Positions 18,859 to 28,718 of a DNA stretch of 64,000 bases are shown here, piece by piece (the stretch's first letter is position 1; each line of letters starts with the position of its first letter). The position numbers were made by a program, and so were the translations under genes. The stretch covers positions 930,001 through 994,000 of the forward strand of contig NZ_CP062941.1 of assembly GCF_015101885.1 (NCBI RefSeq), written 5' to 3'. Below the pieces are notes generated by a model, which did not search any database, was not told where the DNA came from, and saw only the letters and a list, made by a program, of their open reading frames with translations. The stretch comes from Massilia litorea (GTDB lineage Bacteria > Pseudomonadota > Gammaproteobacteria > Burkholderiales > Burkholderiaceae_D).

Positions 18859-19854
18859 TCAATTCACACGCACCACCATCAACCCGGCGCGCAACCCGAC
18901 TCTGACATCCGGATTCGGGAACACCACCATCTCCTCCTCGTGGAACACCGAATACACGGTCTCCCCGTCGGTGGCGATCACTTCTCCCCGCTTGAGCGAA
19001 GCGAAATTCGGCGTCTCGCGACTAAAACCCATGCGGAAATCGTCGGACAGTTTGACGATCTCCTGCGCCACCTTGAACACGTGCGGCGCGGTGCGCGCCG
19101 CCGCCTGTTCGCCGCGCAGCAGTGCATCGAGCGCTGCGGAAGCGTCGACAAACTGGGCCATGTTGTTCTGCCCCAGCGTGCCGACCCGTCCCAGCTCCAC
19201 GGTGCTGCCCGCCGCGGCGTGGTGCTCGGCCGAGTAATAGCTGTAGGTGCCGGCCGATTTCGGATTCATGACGATCGCGCCGATCGCGGCCTGCCCCAGC
19301 CAGTCGATCAATGCTTGCTTGCCGTGGTCGGCGATCAGGTCCGGCACGATCGCGAACATCGGGTAGTGCGAAGCGCGGATCGCCGTGTGCAGGTCCAGGT
19401 GCCAGCGCACCGGGCCGGTGCCCGCGAAGAAGGCGTCGGTGGCGGCGATCATCTCGTCCGCCCGTGCAGCCTCCGCTGTCCCGGCCAGCGCTCCGCGATC
19501 GGGCTTGAACATGCGGTTCAAGTCGGCGTCGATGAAACGCTTGCCGGCGGCGATCGCCTCGACATTCCCGACGCAGAGCATCAGGTCCACCGCCAGCGCT
19601 GCAGGCGCGCGTGAAAGGGCTTCGATCACGTGCGCGACCATTTCGATCGGCCCGGTCTCGTCGCCATGCACGCCGACCGACAGCAGCACCGCCGGCCGGG
19701 TCACGGGCTGCACACCCTTCACCGTCAGGATGCCCTTTGCGGGCAACCCGACGACGAAGCCGGCGTCGCGGAAGCGCTGCGCGACCGTGCCGAAATCGGC
19801 TTCGGCCAGCGCGCGCACCGCGTCAGGCACCTGATGGAGGGACGGTGCGCTCAT
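18859..19854 (-). CDS. astE: Succinylglutamate desuccinylase
   Basis: A 331-residue zinc hydrolase of the aspartoacylase/carboxypeptidase type. It cleaves N-succinylglutamate to succinate and glutamate, the last step of the arginine succinyltransferase pathway. Zinc ligands His63 and Glu66 lie in GVHGDETGP and His156 in LDLHTAIR. The catalytic Glu220 is in STVELGRVG. The start lies only four bases after the gdhB stop, so the two genes are co-transcribed. A terminator follows at once, so this is the last gene of the cluster. Confidence 0.95.
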   Translation of the reverse strand: MSAPSLHQVPDAVRALAEADFGTVAQRFRDAGFVVGLPAKGILTVKGVQPVTRPAVLLSVGVHGDETGPIEMVAHVIEALSRAPAALAVDLMLCVGNVEAIAAGKRFIDADLNRMFKPDRGALAGTAEAARADEMIAATDAFFAGTGPVRWHLDLHTAIRASHYPMFAIVPDLIADHGKQALIDWLGQAAIGAIVMNPKSAGTYSYYSAEHHAAAGSTVELGRVGTLGQNNMAQFVDASAALDALLRGEQAAARTAPHVFKVAQEIVKLSDDFRMGFSRETPNFASLKRGEVIATDGETVYSVFHEEEMVVFPNPDVRVGLRAGLMVVRVN

Positions 19855-19858
19855 GGTC

Positions 19859-22800
19859 TCAAGCCGCCAGGCGTTCCGGATTCGAGCCTTCCGACAGCGA
19901 CCAGACGTCCAGCATTGCCTGTTCGAGGTCGGTGGCCGGCGCGTAACCGGTCAGGCCCATCTCCGACGTGACCTTGTCGACCGCCGCCAGCGCATCGCCG
20001 CTGCCGGCACGCTCGATCACCTGCAGCAGCAGGCGCTGCTGGGTGCGGCGCAATGCCTGCATCGCGTAGTTGCGCAGCTGTTCCTGCGACTTGCTTTGCG
20101 GCGGCAACTTGAGGCCGCGCTCCAGCGTGTCGATGCCGGCGCGCTCGCGCAGCGCCATGCCGACCTGCAGGAACTGGGCCAGCGACATGCCGCTTGGGCG
20201 CTGCACGGAGACGGCGGCGAACAGGAAAGTCGCCAGCGACTCGATGGTCTCAACAAGCTTCCAGGCCTGCACGAAGCGGCCGTTCAGGCCCGCATGGCCG
20301 TCTGCCTCCGACTTGGCAGGCATCAGCTGGCGCACCTGCTCGCTGTTGGCGAACAGCTGCGACAGTTCCTGCATGCCGTCGGCGCCCTGCGGCAGCGAGA
20401 GCACGCCTTCGATCACGGCGCGCAGCAGCGCACGGGTGCGCTGGTCGACCGCGACCGACACTTCACGCGGCACGCTCAGGGCATCGGCGTCGAGCGCGTC
20501 GAACACCGGCGCCAGGTTCAGCGCCGACCAGGCACGGCCCCAGGCTTTCACGACTTCCGCTTCGTCGACGCGGTGTTCGGCAGCCAGGTCGCGGATCATC
20601 AGCGGGCCGCAGCGGTTGACCGCCTCGTTCGCCAGCACCGTGGCCAGGATCGCATTCGCCAGCGGGTGATCGAGCGGGTCGCGGGTCGCGACCAGCTGGG
20701 CCGGGAAGTACGGACGCAGTACCGTCTCGGCCCAGGGTTCGTCGGTCAGCGGCAGCGCGGCCAGGATGCGTTTAAAACGGTTCTTGACGTTGGCGACGAC
20801 GACCGCCAGTTCCGGCGCGGTGAGGCCGACGCCGAGCGCTTTGCGGCGCTGCAGTTCGGTGTCCGTCGGCAGCTGTTCCAGCTCGCGCGAGACGGCGCCC
20901 TCGGCTTCCAGGCTGGTGATCAGGGCAGCGTAGGCGTCGACGACCGAGCCGTTCTGCTGCGCCTGCACTTCGCGGGTCAGCAAATGGGTCTGCTGCGTGT
21001 TGTCGCGCAGGACCAGTTTTTCGACGTCGCCCGTCATCTCGTTCAGGATGCGGTTACGGTCCGCTTCCGGCAGCTTGCCGAGATTGACTTCGGTATCGAG
21101 CCAGATCTTGATGTTGACTTCGTGGTCCGAGCAGTCCACGCCGGCCGAGTTGTCGATCGCATCGGTGAAGATGCGGCCGCCAGCCAGTGCGAATTCGATG
21201 CGGCCGGCCTGGGTCGCGCCCAGGTTGCCGCCTTCGGAGACCACCTTGCAGCGCAGTTCGTTGCCGTTGACGCGGATCCGGTCATTGGCGCGGTCTTTGA
21301 CTTGCGCATGGGTTTCGGTCGAGGCCTTGATATAGGTACCGATGCCGCCGTTGTAGAACAGGTCCACCGGTGCCAGCAGGATGCGGTGCATCAGCTCTTC
21401 CGGAGCGAGCGAGGTCTCTTCGATGTCCAGCGCAGCACGCACCTGCGGCGACAGTTCGATCGAACGGGCGTTACGTGGGAACACGCCGCCGCCCTGGGAG
21501 ATCAGGCTCTTGTCGTAGTCTTCCCACGACGAACGCGGCAGCGCGAACATGCGCTGGCGTTCGGCGAACGAGACCGCGACGTCCGGGGTCGGATCCAGGA
21601 AGATGTGGCGGTGGTCGAAGGCCGCCAGCACTTTTAATTGACGCGACAGCAGCACGCCGTTGCCGAACACGTCGCCCGACATGTCGCCCACGCCGACCAT
21701 CGAGATCGGGGTCGTGCTCATGTCGTGGCCGATTTCGTAGAAGTGGCGTTTGACGGCTTCGAAGGCGCCCTTCGCGGTGATGCCCATCTTCTTGTGGTCG
21801 TAGCCGTTCGAGCCGCCCGAGGCAAACGCGTCGCCCAGCCAGAAGCCACGCTGGACGGCGATGCTGTTGGCGATGTCGGAGAAGGTCGCGGTGCCCTTGT
21901 CGGCGGCGACCACCAGGTACGGATCGTCCTGGTCGTAGCGCACGGTGTTATCCGGTGCCACGATCGCGCCGCGCACGCGGTTGTCGGTCACTTCCAGCAG
22001 GCTGGCGATGAACAGGCGGTAGACGCTCTCGCCCTCAGCCGCCACGGTTTCGCGCACGGCGTCCTTCGGCATCTGCTTGCAGACGAAGCCGCCCTTCGAG
22101 CCGGCCGGCACGATGACGGCATTTTTCACCATCTGCGCCTTCACCAGGCCGAGGACTTCGGTGCGGTAGTCTTCCATGCGGTCCGACCAGCGCAGGCCGC
22201 CGCGGGCGACCGGGCCGCCGCGCAGGTGCACGCCTTCGAAGCGGCGCGAGAACACATAGATCTCGCGGTAAGGACGCGGTTCCGGTGCCAGCGACAGGTT
22301 GCTGGTGTCGAACTTGAAAATGATCTTTTCGCCGTCGTTCTGGAAGTAGTTGGTGCGCACGGTCGCCAGCGCCAGCTCGACCAGGGCGGCCATGATTTCT
22401 TCGGTGTCGGCGTGGTTCACGCTCGACAGGCCGGCTTTCAGCGAGGCCAGCTTCGCGGTGCCTTCGCCGCGTTCGGACTCGGACAGGGCGGGATTAAAAC
22501 GCTGCAGGAAGGCGGTGACGAACTCTTTGACCAATGCCGGCTGGGCGCGCAGCGTTTCCGCCATGTAGCGCACCGAGAACTTCGAGCCGAGCTGGCGCCA
22601 GTAGCTGATATAGCCGCGCACCAGCTGCACTTCGCGCACCGACAGGCCGCCTTCGATGGTCAGCCCGTTCAGGCGACCGTCTTCGGCTTCGTTGTTGAAC
22701 AGCGCGGAAAACAGCTCTTCGGCCACCGGCGCGATGCCGGCTTTGACCAGTTTGTTGCCGCTCTCGTCGTCCACGGCCAGCGCGGTGACGTGGTGGCGCA

Positions 22801-24568
22801 CGCCGTCGGTGGTCGTGATAGCCCAGGTCTGCTCGCGGTCGACCGCGATGCCTGCGTTCTGCAGGGCCGGCAGGATGCGCGACAGCGAGGGCACGTTCTC
22901 GCCCGAGTACAGGCGGATCGAGGCGTCGTGGGCTTCGTTGCCGGCGCCGCTGCCCGGTTCGATGCGCACGGCGACGCGGTCTTGCTGGCCGATGTTGAGC
23001 ATGGCCTGCAGGTCGCGGAAGGCGACGTCCGGCGCGGTCGCGGTGACGAAGGAGACCGGCAGGTTGGCGCCCATCTTGCGCAGGCTGCTGCGCTGCGCGT
23101 GTTCTTCGACGCCGTTGGTCATGGCGGCAAAGCGGTCGTGCCAGCCGTCCAGCACCGCCAGCAGCGGCTGCTGGATGTCGGTTTCCAGGTCGAGCGGATA
23201 GCGGGCAGCATGCGCGATCAGGTAGACACGGGCCAGCGGGCCGTCGGCCACCAGGGTCTGCACGCGCACATCATGCGCGCCCGAGCTTTCCTTCAGGGCT
23301 TGCGCCAGGCTGGTGGCGACGGCGGCGCTGTAGCGCTCGCGCGGCAGGTAGACCAGCGTGTTCAGGTGGCGGCCATACACGTCGCGGCGGGCAAAGACTT
23401 TTGGACGCGGCTGCTTGTACAGCGAGACGACCGAGCTGCACACCTGCGCCAGCCATTCCGGATCGGCTTCCAGCGCTTCGGTGCGCGGCAGGGATTCGAG
23501 GATCTCGAGGAATTTCTCGGCGCGGAAACCTTCCTGGCGCACGCCGGCCAGGCTCAGGACTTTCGCCACGCGGCCGCGCGCGAACGGCAGGCGCGCCAGC
23601 GGGGTCGAGGTGGCGGCGCGGGTGAACAGGCCGACGAAGCAGTGCTCGCCGAGGATGTTGCCCTGGGCGTCGGTGTGGCGCACGCCAATAAAATCGAGCG
23701 GCTGGTCGCGGTGCAGGGTTCCCTCGACGTCGGCCTTCACGATCGACAGCGTTTCGGCGCGGCCGGCCAGGGTATTGAGTTCGCCCGGGATGTTCGCCAG
23801 GCAGGTGCCGTAGACCGGATGCGCGGTGTCCTTCAGCACGCCGATGCGGCTCGGGATGTCGCGTGCCAGCTCGGTCTGGCCGGGCTGGACGACATAGTAT
23901 GCGTAGCCGAAGGGTTCGAAGCCTTCATTTTTCGCCCACTCGAGGAAGGCCGCCACTTCCTGGCCGGCCGGGGTATTGCCGGCTGCCGCGGCGGCGGCGA
24001 CGGCGGTCATGCGGTCGCCCATGGCGACGGCATCGCGGTGCACGACGGCGGCATCGTTGGCGACCATGCGGATACGCGCGGTCAGCTTGTCGAGTTCTTC
24101 GAAGGCCAGTTCGTCGTTCAGCAGCACCAGCACATACGATTCAAGAGGAGACCCGGCGCTGCCGACGGCGGTCACGACCCCGTTCGCGTCACGCTGGACC
24201 GGCAGCACGGCGTTCATCACGCCGGCGGCCAGGACGCGCTCCTTGCGCAGTGCCATGACGAAGGAATCGACCAGGTAAGGCATGTCGTCGTTGAGGATCA
24301 GCAGCGCCGTCGCCATGCCGCCCTTGGTGTCGGTGTAGCGCAGTTGCGCGATCTGGCAGCCCTGCGAAGTGCGCTTCGCGGCCTGCGTGAAACCGTCCCA
24401 CAGGACGGGGGCCAGCGCTTGCGGCGCGGTGCCGGCCAGATCTTCTTCGTCGAGTGATCCGAGCCAGGCGCTGATCAGGGCGCGGACTTGTTCGGTCGCG
24501 CCGGCAGCGGGCTGGTTGGTCACCAGGTTGAGGGTCTGCGTACGCAAATCTTGCGACATGTCGTTCAT
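19859..24568 (-). CDS. gdhB: NAD-dependent glutamate dehydrogenase, large (about 170-kDa) type
   Basis: A 1569-residue enzyme oxidising glutamate to 2-oxoglutarate and ammonia with NAD. The long N-terminal regulatory part (ACT-like segments) is followed by the catalytic region. That region starts near residue 790 with RGGLRWSDRMEDYRTEV and VKNAVIVPAGSKGGFVCK (catalytic Lys), then SNGYDHKKMGITAKGAFEA and GDMSGDVFGNGVLLSRQ. A helical C-terminal domain follows. Length is as expected for the GDH-180 family, which is often allosterically activated by arginine or aspartate. It sits inside the arginine pathway cluster between astB and astE. A GGAGA ribosome site precedes the ATG at 24568. The 288-base gap before it carries a large inverted repeat, so it may also have its own promoter. 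Confidence 0.95.
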   Translation of the reverse strand: MNDMSQDLRTQTLNLVTNQPAAGATEQVRALISAWLGSLDEEDLAGTAPQALAPVLWDGFTQAAKRTSQGCQIAQLRYTDTKGGMATALLILNDDMPYLVDSFVMALRKERVLAAGVMNAVLPVQRDANGVVTAVGSAGSPLESYVLVLLNDELAFEELDKLTARIRMVANDAAVVHRDAVAMGDRMTAVAAAAAAGNTPAGQEVAAFLEWAKNEGFEPFGYAYYVVQPGQTELARDIPSRIGVLKDTAHPVYGTCLANIPGELNTLAGRAETLSIVKADVEGTLHRDQPLDFIGVRHTDAQGNILGEHCFVGLFTRAATSTPLARLPFARGRVAKVLSLAGVRQEGFRAEKFLEILESLPRTEALEADPEWLAQVCSSVVSLYKQPRPKVFARRDVYGRHLNTLVYLPRERYSAAVATSLAQALKESSGAHDVRVQTLVADGPLARVYLIAHAARYPLDLETDIQQPLLAVLDGWHDRFAAMTNGVEEHAQRSSLRKMGANLPVSFVTATAPDVAFRDLQAMLNIGQQDRVAVRIEPGSGAGNEAHDASIRLYSGENVPSLSRILPALQNAGIAVDREQTWAITTTDGVRHHVTALAVDDESGNKLVKAGIAPVAEELFSALFNNEAEDGRLNGLTIEGGLSVREVQLVRGYISYWRQLGSKFSVRYMAETLRAQPALVKEFVTAFLQRFNPALSESERGEGTAKLASLKAGLSSVNHADTEEIMAALVELALATVRTNYFQNDGEKIIFKFDTSNLSLAPEPRPYREIYVFSRRFEGVHLRGGPVARGGLRWSDRMEDYRTEVLGLVKAQMVKNAVIVPAGSKGGFVCKQMPKDAVRETVAAEGESVYRLFIASLLEVTDNRVRGAIVAPDNTVRYDQDDPYLVVAADKGTATFSDIANSIAVQRGFWLGDAFASGGSNGYDHKKMGITAKGAFEAVKRHFYEIGHDMSTTPISMVGVGDMSGDVFGNGVLLSRQLKVLAAFDHRHIFLDPTPDVAVSFAERQRMFALPRSSWEDYDKSLISQGGGVFPRNARSIELSPQVRAALDIEETSLAPEELMHRILLAPVDLFYNGGIGTYIKASTETHAQVKDRANDRIRVNGNELRCKVVSEGGNLGATQAGRIEFALAGGRIFTDAIDNSAGVDCSDHEVNIKIWLDTEVNLGKLPEADRNRILNEMTGDVEKLVLRDNTQQTHLLTREVQAQQNGSVVDAYAALITSLEAEGAVSRELEQLPTDTELQRRKALGVGLTAPELAVVVANVKNRFKRILAALPLTDEPWAETVLRPYFPAQLVATRDPLDHPLANAILATVLANEAVNRCGPLMIRDLAAEHRVDEAEVVKAWGRAWSALNLAPVFDALDADALSVPREVSVAVDQRTRALLRAVIEGVLSLPQGADGMQELSQLFANSEQVRQLMPAKSEADGHAGLNGRFVQAWKLVETIESLATFLFAAVSVQRPSGMSLAQFLQVGMALRERAGIDTLERGLKLPPQSKSQEQLRNYAMQALRRTQQRLLLQVIERAGSGDALAAVDKVTSEMGLTGYAPATDLEQAMLDVWSLSEGSNPERLAA

Positions 24569-24753
24569 TGTTGCTTCTCCAAAGCTTGATGTTGTCGCCC
24601 GTACGCGCTACGGCTTGTGGCTTTGCGCGCACCGGCGTTTGGTGGACAGGGTTGTCCCGTCCAGGTCCTTGGCTTCCTTGTCCCGGAAGCGTGTAACTCG
24701 TTCCGATTCGAGACGGTGCGTTGTGCGCCAGTCCCGGTTCTTTGCTGCTGTAC

Positions 24754-24831
24754 CGCGTGGGCTCGGAGAGCCCACCCTACGTTACGCGACTGCTTCGGGT
24801 GCACCGTAGGGTGGGCTCTCGAGCCCACGCG
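24754..24831. repeat. Intergenic inverted-repeat element, copy 2
   Basis: Arms 24754-24781 and 24805-24831 (CGCGTGGGCTC...CCCACCCTACG and complement) are separated by 23 bases that begin GTTACGC, as in copy 1. It lies in the 288-base gap between astB and gdhB inside an otherwise tight operon, 26 bases after the astB stop. It could terminate, attenuate or stabilise the 3' end of the upstream message. Confidence 0.8.
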
Positions 24832-24856
24832 TCATCACCGCTTGATCAACGGCGCC

Positions 24857-26200
24857 TTAACTCAAATCGTACAAACCCGGCAATCCAAGAATGCCTTCCA
24901 GCGCCTCCAGCGCCGCCGTGCATTCCAGCGCGAGCTGCGGATCCGCCAGATCCTTCGGCTCCACCCGATCCCGGTAATGCCGCTCGACCCAGCCCACCAG
25001 CTGCGCGTACAGCGCTTCGGTCATGATCACGCCCTGGTGCATGCTTGCTGCCTGGTCGTCGGTCAGCGCCACGCGCAAGCGCAGGCAGGCCGGTCCGCCG
25101 CCGTTGCGCATGCTCTGGCGCAGGTCGAATTCGAGCAGCTCGTCGATCGGACCGCCGCTGGCGACCAGACCGGCCAGATACGCCGACACCGCCGCGTTCT
25201 CGCGGCATTCATGCGGCACCAGCAGCGCCATCTTGCCATCGGTTTTTGTGAGCAGCTGGCTGTTGAACAGGTAGCTGGCCACCGCATCGGCCACCGGCAC
25301 CATGGCGCCCGCCACCCGCACCGGCACGAAGTCGGCGCCCACGCCCGCAACCGAGCGGCGCAGCGCGTCGATGGTCGAGGCCTCGTCGGCAAACGCTTCC
25401 TCATGATAGAACAGGACGTTGCCGTTGCCGACGGCGATGACGTCGTTGTGAAACACGCCCTGGTCGATCACGTCCGGGTTCTGCGCCGCAAACACGGTGC
25501 GCGCCGGATCGAGGCCGTGCAGGCGCGCCACGGCTTGCGAGGCTTCCAGGGTCTGGCGCGCCGGATATTTTTTCGGGAACGGCGCCGACGGATCGAACTC
25601 CACGCGGCCATAGACAAAAAACTCGACACCGGCCGCGCCGTGGTTGGCGGCGAAACGGGTGTGGTTCGCCGCGCCCTCGTCCCCAAAAGCCGGCGTCGAC
25701 GGCAGTGGGTCGTGCACGACAAAGTGATCGTGGTTCCTGAAAATCGCGCGCAGCGTGCGCGTGGCCTGCGCGTGCTCTTCCGAGCGGTGCAGTTTGTTGT
25801 TCAGGTTCGCGGCCGTGAAGTGGACGCGGCCGTCGCGGGTATCGGCCGAGGGGCTGACGGTGGCCGCGTTCGCGGTCCACATCGGCGCCGCCGACCAGGC
25901 GCAGGACAGGATCACGGGCGCTTCGCGCCAGGCCTGGGCCAGTACATCGGCATCGGTGCCCGAGAAGCCGAGGCTGCGCAGCAGGCGGAAATTCGGGCGC
26001 GCCTGCGGCGGCATCACGGCTTGCGCGAAGCCGCGTGCGGCCAAATCCCGCATCTTGGTCAGGCCCTGCAGGGCGGCCAGGCGCGGGTTCGAGGCGCTCC
26101 TCACATTGCTGAAGGACGCGACGTTCCCGAAGGAGAGGCCGGCGTAGTTGTGCGACGGACCGACAAGGCCATCGAAATTGTATTCGCGAGCGTTACGCAT
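24857..26200 (-). CDS. astB: N-succinylarginine dihydrolase
   Basis: A 447-residue enzyme, the same length as E. coli AstB, converting N2-succinylarginine to N2-succinylornithine, two NH3 and CO2. It has the amidinotransferase-like fold. The start is [38 protein letters not shown] holds the Glu/His catalytic area. The nucleophilic Cys, about residue 372, is in [11 protein letters not shown]. The ATG at 26200 lies two bases after the astD stop, supporting that start; the frame is open to 26539 within astD. Pathway step two. Confidence 0.96.
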   Translation of the reverse strand: MRNAREYNFDGLVGPSHNYAGLSFGNVASFSNVRSASNPRLAALQGLTKMRDLAARGFAQAVMPPQARPNFRLLRSLGFSGTDADVLAQAWREAPVILSCAWSAAPMWTANAATVSPSADTRDGRVHFTAANLNNKLHRSEEHAQATRTLRAIFRNHDHFVVHDPLPSTPAFGDEGAANHTRFAANHGAAGVEFFVYGRVEFDPSAPFPKKYPARQTLEASQAVARLHGLDPARTVFAAQNPDVIDQGVFHNDVIAVGNGNVLFYHEEAFADEASTIDALRRSVAGVGADFVPVRVAGAMVPVADAVASYLFNSQLLTKTDGKMALLVPHECRENAAVSAYLAGLVASGGPIDELLEFDLRQSMRNGGGPACLRLRVALTDDQAASMHQGVIMTEALYAQLVGWVERHYRDRVEPKDLADPQLALECTAALEALEGILGLPGLYDLS

Positions 26201-26202
26201 GA

Positions 26203-27684
26203 TTAAAACACCAGTCCCGGCGACAGCTTGGCCGGCATTTCGAGTTCGGACGTCTCGATCGAGGCGACCGGGTAAGCGCAGTAATCCGCAGCATAATACG
26301 CGCTTGGGCGGTGATTGCCGGATTTGCCGACGCCGCCGAACGGCGCCGAGCTGGCCGCACCGGTGGTCGGACGGTTCCAGTTGACGATGCCGGCGCGGGC
26401 GCGCACGGCGAAACGCTTCCACAGCTCTTCCGACGGCGACAGCAGCGCGGCCGCCAGGCCGAATTCGGTGGCGTTCGCGACCTTCACCGCCTGGTCGAAG
26501 TCTTTTACGCGCACGACCTGCAGCAGCGGGCCGAACCACTCTTCGTCCGGAATGCCCTGCGCATCGGTCACGTCGACGATGCCGGCGGTAACAAAACCCG
26601 CGTTCGGATCGAGCTGGCGCATCTGCAGCAGCACCTTGCCGCCCTTCGCTTCCATCTCGGCCTGTGCCTGGACCAGGCGCGCGGCGACGGTGCTTGATAC
26701 CACCGGACCCATGAAGGGCTGCGGCTCGGCCTTCGAGGCGCCGACCTGCAGCTTACTGGCCACTTCCACCAGACGGTCAATAAATGCCTGGCCTTCCGGC
26801 GTGTCCTGCACCACCAGGCGGCGCGCGCAGGTGCAGCGCTGGCCGGCGGAGATAAAAGCGGACATCACGGTATGGTGCACGGCGGCGTCGATATCCCGGG
26901 GGTTGGAACTGAGATCCCAGACCACGAGCGGGTTGTTGCCGCCCATTTCCAGCGCCAGCATCTTGCCCGGCTGGCCGCCGAACTGTTTATGCAGGGCGGC
27001 CCCGGTCTGGCTGCTGCCGGTGAACAGCACGCCGTCGATCAGCGGGTCCTGGCCGAGCGCGATGCCGGTGTCGCGGCCGCCGTTGACCAGGTTCAGCACG
27101 CCCTTCGGCAAGCCGGCCTGCTCCCACAGCTGCACGGTTTTGACGGCGGTACGCGGCGCGTATTCGCTCGGCTTGAAGACGACCGTGTTCCCTGCGATCA
27201 GGGCAGGCACGATGTGGCCGTTCGGCAGGTGGCCCGGGAAGTTATACGGACCGAAGACGGCGAACACGCCGTGCGGACGGTGGCGCAGGACGGCATTGCC
27301 GTCGGCAACCTTGGCCGCCGTCTCGCCGGTACGCGCACCGTAGGACTGCACCGAGATGTCGATTTTATTCGCCATGGTCGCCACTTCCGTGCGCGCTTCC
27401 CACAGCGGTTTGCCCACTTCCTCGGCGATGATGGACGCCAGCTCTTCCGCGTGTTCCTTCAGCAGGTCGCGGAACCGGGTGGCGATGCCGATGCGCTCTT
27501 CCAGCGGGCGCAGGGCCCAGTCCTCGAAGGCGTCGTGCGCGGCCCGGGCGGCGCGGGCGACATCGTCCGCCGTCGATTCCTTGCTGGTCCAGGTCTGGCG
27601 GCCGCTGGACGGGTCGATCGTGACCAGTTCCGCGCCACTTCCCGCAGACCATTCGCCGTTAATAAAATTCGACAGGTTAGCCAT
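26203..27684 (-). CDS. astD: N-succinylglutamate 5-semialdehyde dehydrogenase
   Basis: A 493-residue aldehyde dehydrogenase (E. coli AstD is 492) oxidising succinylglutamate semialdehyde to succinylglutamate with NAD, step four of the pathway. General base Glu246 lies in [11 protein letters not shown] and catalytic Cys284 in [26 protein letters not shown] and [12 protein letters not shown] form the NAD-binding pocket and are specific to AstD. The start overlaps the end of the upstream astA by eight bases, indicating coupling. Confidence 0.96.
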   Translation of the reverse strand: MANLSNFINGEWSAGSGAELVTIDPSSGRQTWTSKESTADDVARAARAAHDAFEDWALRPLEERIGIATRFRDLLKEHAEELASIIAEEVGKPLWEARTEVATMANKIDISVQSYGARTGETAAKVADGNAVLRHRPHGVFAVFGPYNFPGHLPNGHIVPALIAGNTVVFKPSEYAPRTAVKTVQLWEQAGLPKGVLNLVNGGRDTGIALGQDPLIDGVLFTGSSQTGAALHKQFGGQPGKMLALEMGGNNPLVVWDLSSNPRDIDAAVHHTVMSAFISAGQRCTCARRLVVQDTPEGQAFIDRLVEVASKLQVGASKAEPQPFMGPVVSSTVAARLVQAQAEMEAKGGKVLLQMRQLDPNAGFVTAGIVDVTDAQGIPDEEWFGPLLQVVRVKDFDQAVKVANATEFGLAAALLSPSEELWKRFAVRARAGIVNWNRPTTGAASSAPFGGVGKSGNHRPSAYYAADYCAYPVASIETSELEMPAKLSPGLVF

Positions 27685-28708
27685 TGTTCTTCCTTACGTT
27701 AAGTGACAGCGTGCGTACCGGCTCGCCCGCCTGGACGTGCAGCAGCGCCAGTTCCTGCGCCGAGAGGCAGACTTCGGCGCCGTCGATCGTCGTCTGCGCC
27801 AGCACCATCCGGAAATCGTCGAGCTTCGTGTTCGACACCAGCAGGCATTCGGTTTCGCCCTGCGGCCGGCCTTCGTTGGCAACGCGCAGCACGCTGTCGC
27901 GCACCGAACGCAGTTCTTTTACGCGTCCCTGCAGCACCGGACCGGCGTCAAAGATATCGACATAGCCCTCGTAGTGCATGCCCTCCTGCTCCAGCAGTTT
28001 CCGGGCCGGCAGGGTCGAGCGGTGCACCTGGCCGATGACTTCGCGCGCCGACTCCGGCAGGTAGTCGACGTACAGCGGCTGGCGCGGCATCAGCTCGGCG
28101 ATAAAGGATTTCTTGCCCATCGCGGTCAGGCCGTCGACATGGTTGAAATCCATCTTGAAGAAGTGGCGGCCGAGTCCCTCGTAGAACGGGCTGGTGCCGT
28201 CTTCGGTGAGGTAGCCGCGCATCTCGGCGATGATCTTCTCGGTGAACAGCTGCTGGAACTGGGCGATGAACAGGAAACGGCTTTTGGACAGCCACTTGCC
28301 GTTGTAGCCCTTGCGGTAGTCCGGCTGCAGGAACAGCGAGCACAGCTCGGTCGCACCCGTCAGGTCGTTCGACAGGTACAAGGTCTCCATGCGCGTAAAC
28401 ACGTTCAGTTCGCGGCTGGAGTGGACCAGGGTGCCGATGCGGTAGTTATAGAACGGCTCGTTCATGCCGACCGCAGCCTTGATGGCGCAGACGCCGGCCA
28501 GGCGGCCGGTCTCGGTGTCTTCCAGCACGAACATGTAGTCGCGCTCTTCGGGCGGAATGGTTTCATGAAACGAGGCGACGGCGCAGGCGACCCGGTCGCC
28601 CAGCATTTGCCGGTCCGGCTTCAGCGTGGTCATGCCGCCGCCGACCTCGCGCGCCATCTCGATCAGCGGGTCGAGGTCCGATGCAGCAATGGAACGAATG
28701 ACGAGCAT
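27677..28708 (-). CDS. astA: Arginine N-succinyltransferase, AstA / beta subunit (AruG-like)
   Basis: A 343-residue GNAT-fold enzyme transferring succinyl from succinyl-CoA to the alpha-amino group of arginine, the first pathway step. It starts MLVIRSIAASDLDPLIEMA and keeps family blocks TTLKPDR, FYNYRIGTLVHSSRELNVF, ELCSLFLQPDYR and EGLGRHFFKMDF. VDIFDAGP follows near residue 240. Pseudomonas uses two paralogous subunits, AruF and AruG. This copy is the closer to single-subunit E. coli AstA (344 aa), so I call it the AruG-type. A GAGAGAGG ribosome site precedes the ATG at 28708. It is ten bases downstream of the aruF-like gene. Confidence 0.94.
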   Translation of the reverse strand: MLVIRSIAASDLDPLIEMAREVGGGMTTLKPDRQMLGDRVACAVASFHETIPPEERDYMFVLEDTETGRLAGVCAIKAAVGMNEPFYNYRIGTLVHSSRELNVFTRMETLYLSNDLTGATELCSLFLQPDYRKGYNGKWLSKSRFLFIAQFQQLFTEKIIAEMRGYLTEDGTSPFYEGLGRHFFKMDFNHVDGLTAMGKKSFIAELMPRQPLYVDYLPESAREVIGQVHRSTLPARKLLEQEGMHYEGYVDIFDAGPVLQGRVKELRSVRDSVLRVANEGRPQGETECLLVSNTKLDDFRMVLAQTTIDGAEVCLSAQELALLHVQAGEPVRTLSLNVRKNNG

Positions 28709-28718
28709 GGTGCCTCTC

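Noticed and set aside
21638..24457. Long open frame antisense to gdhB
   Set aside because: Opposite a conserved enzyme gene, no family features and skewed composition.
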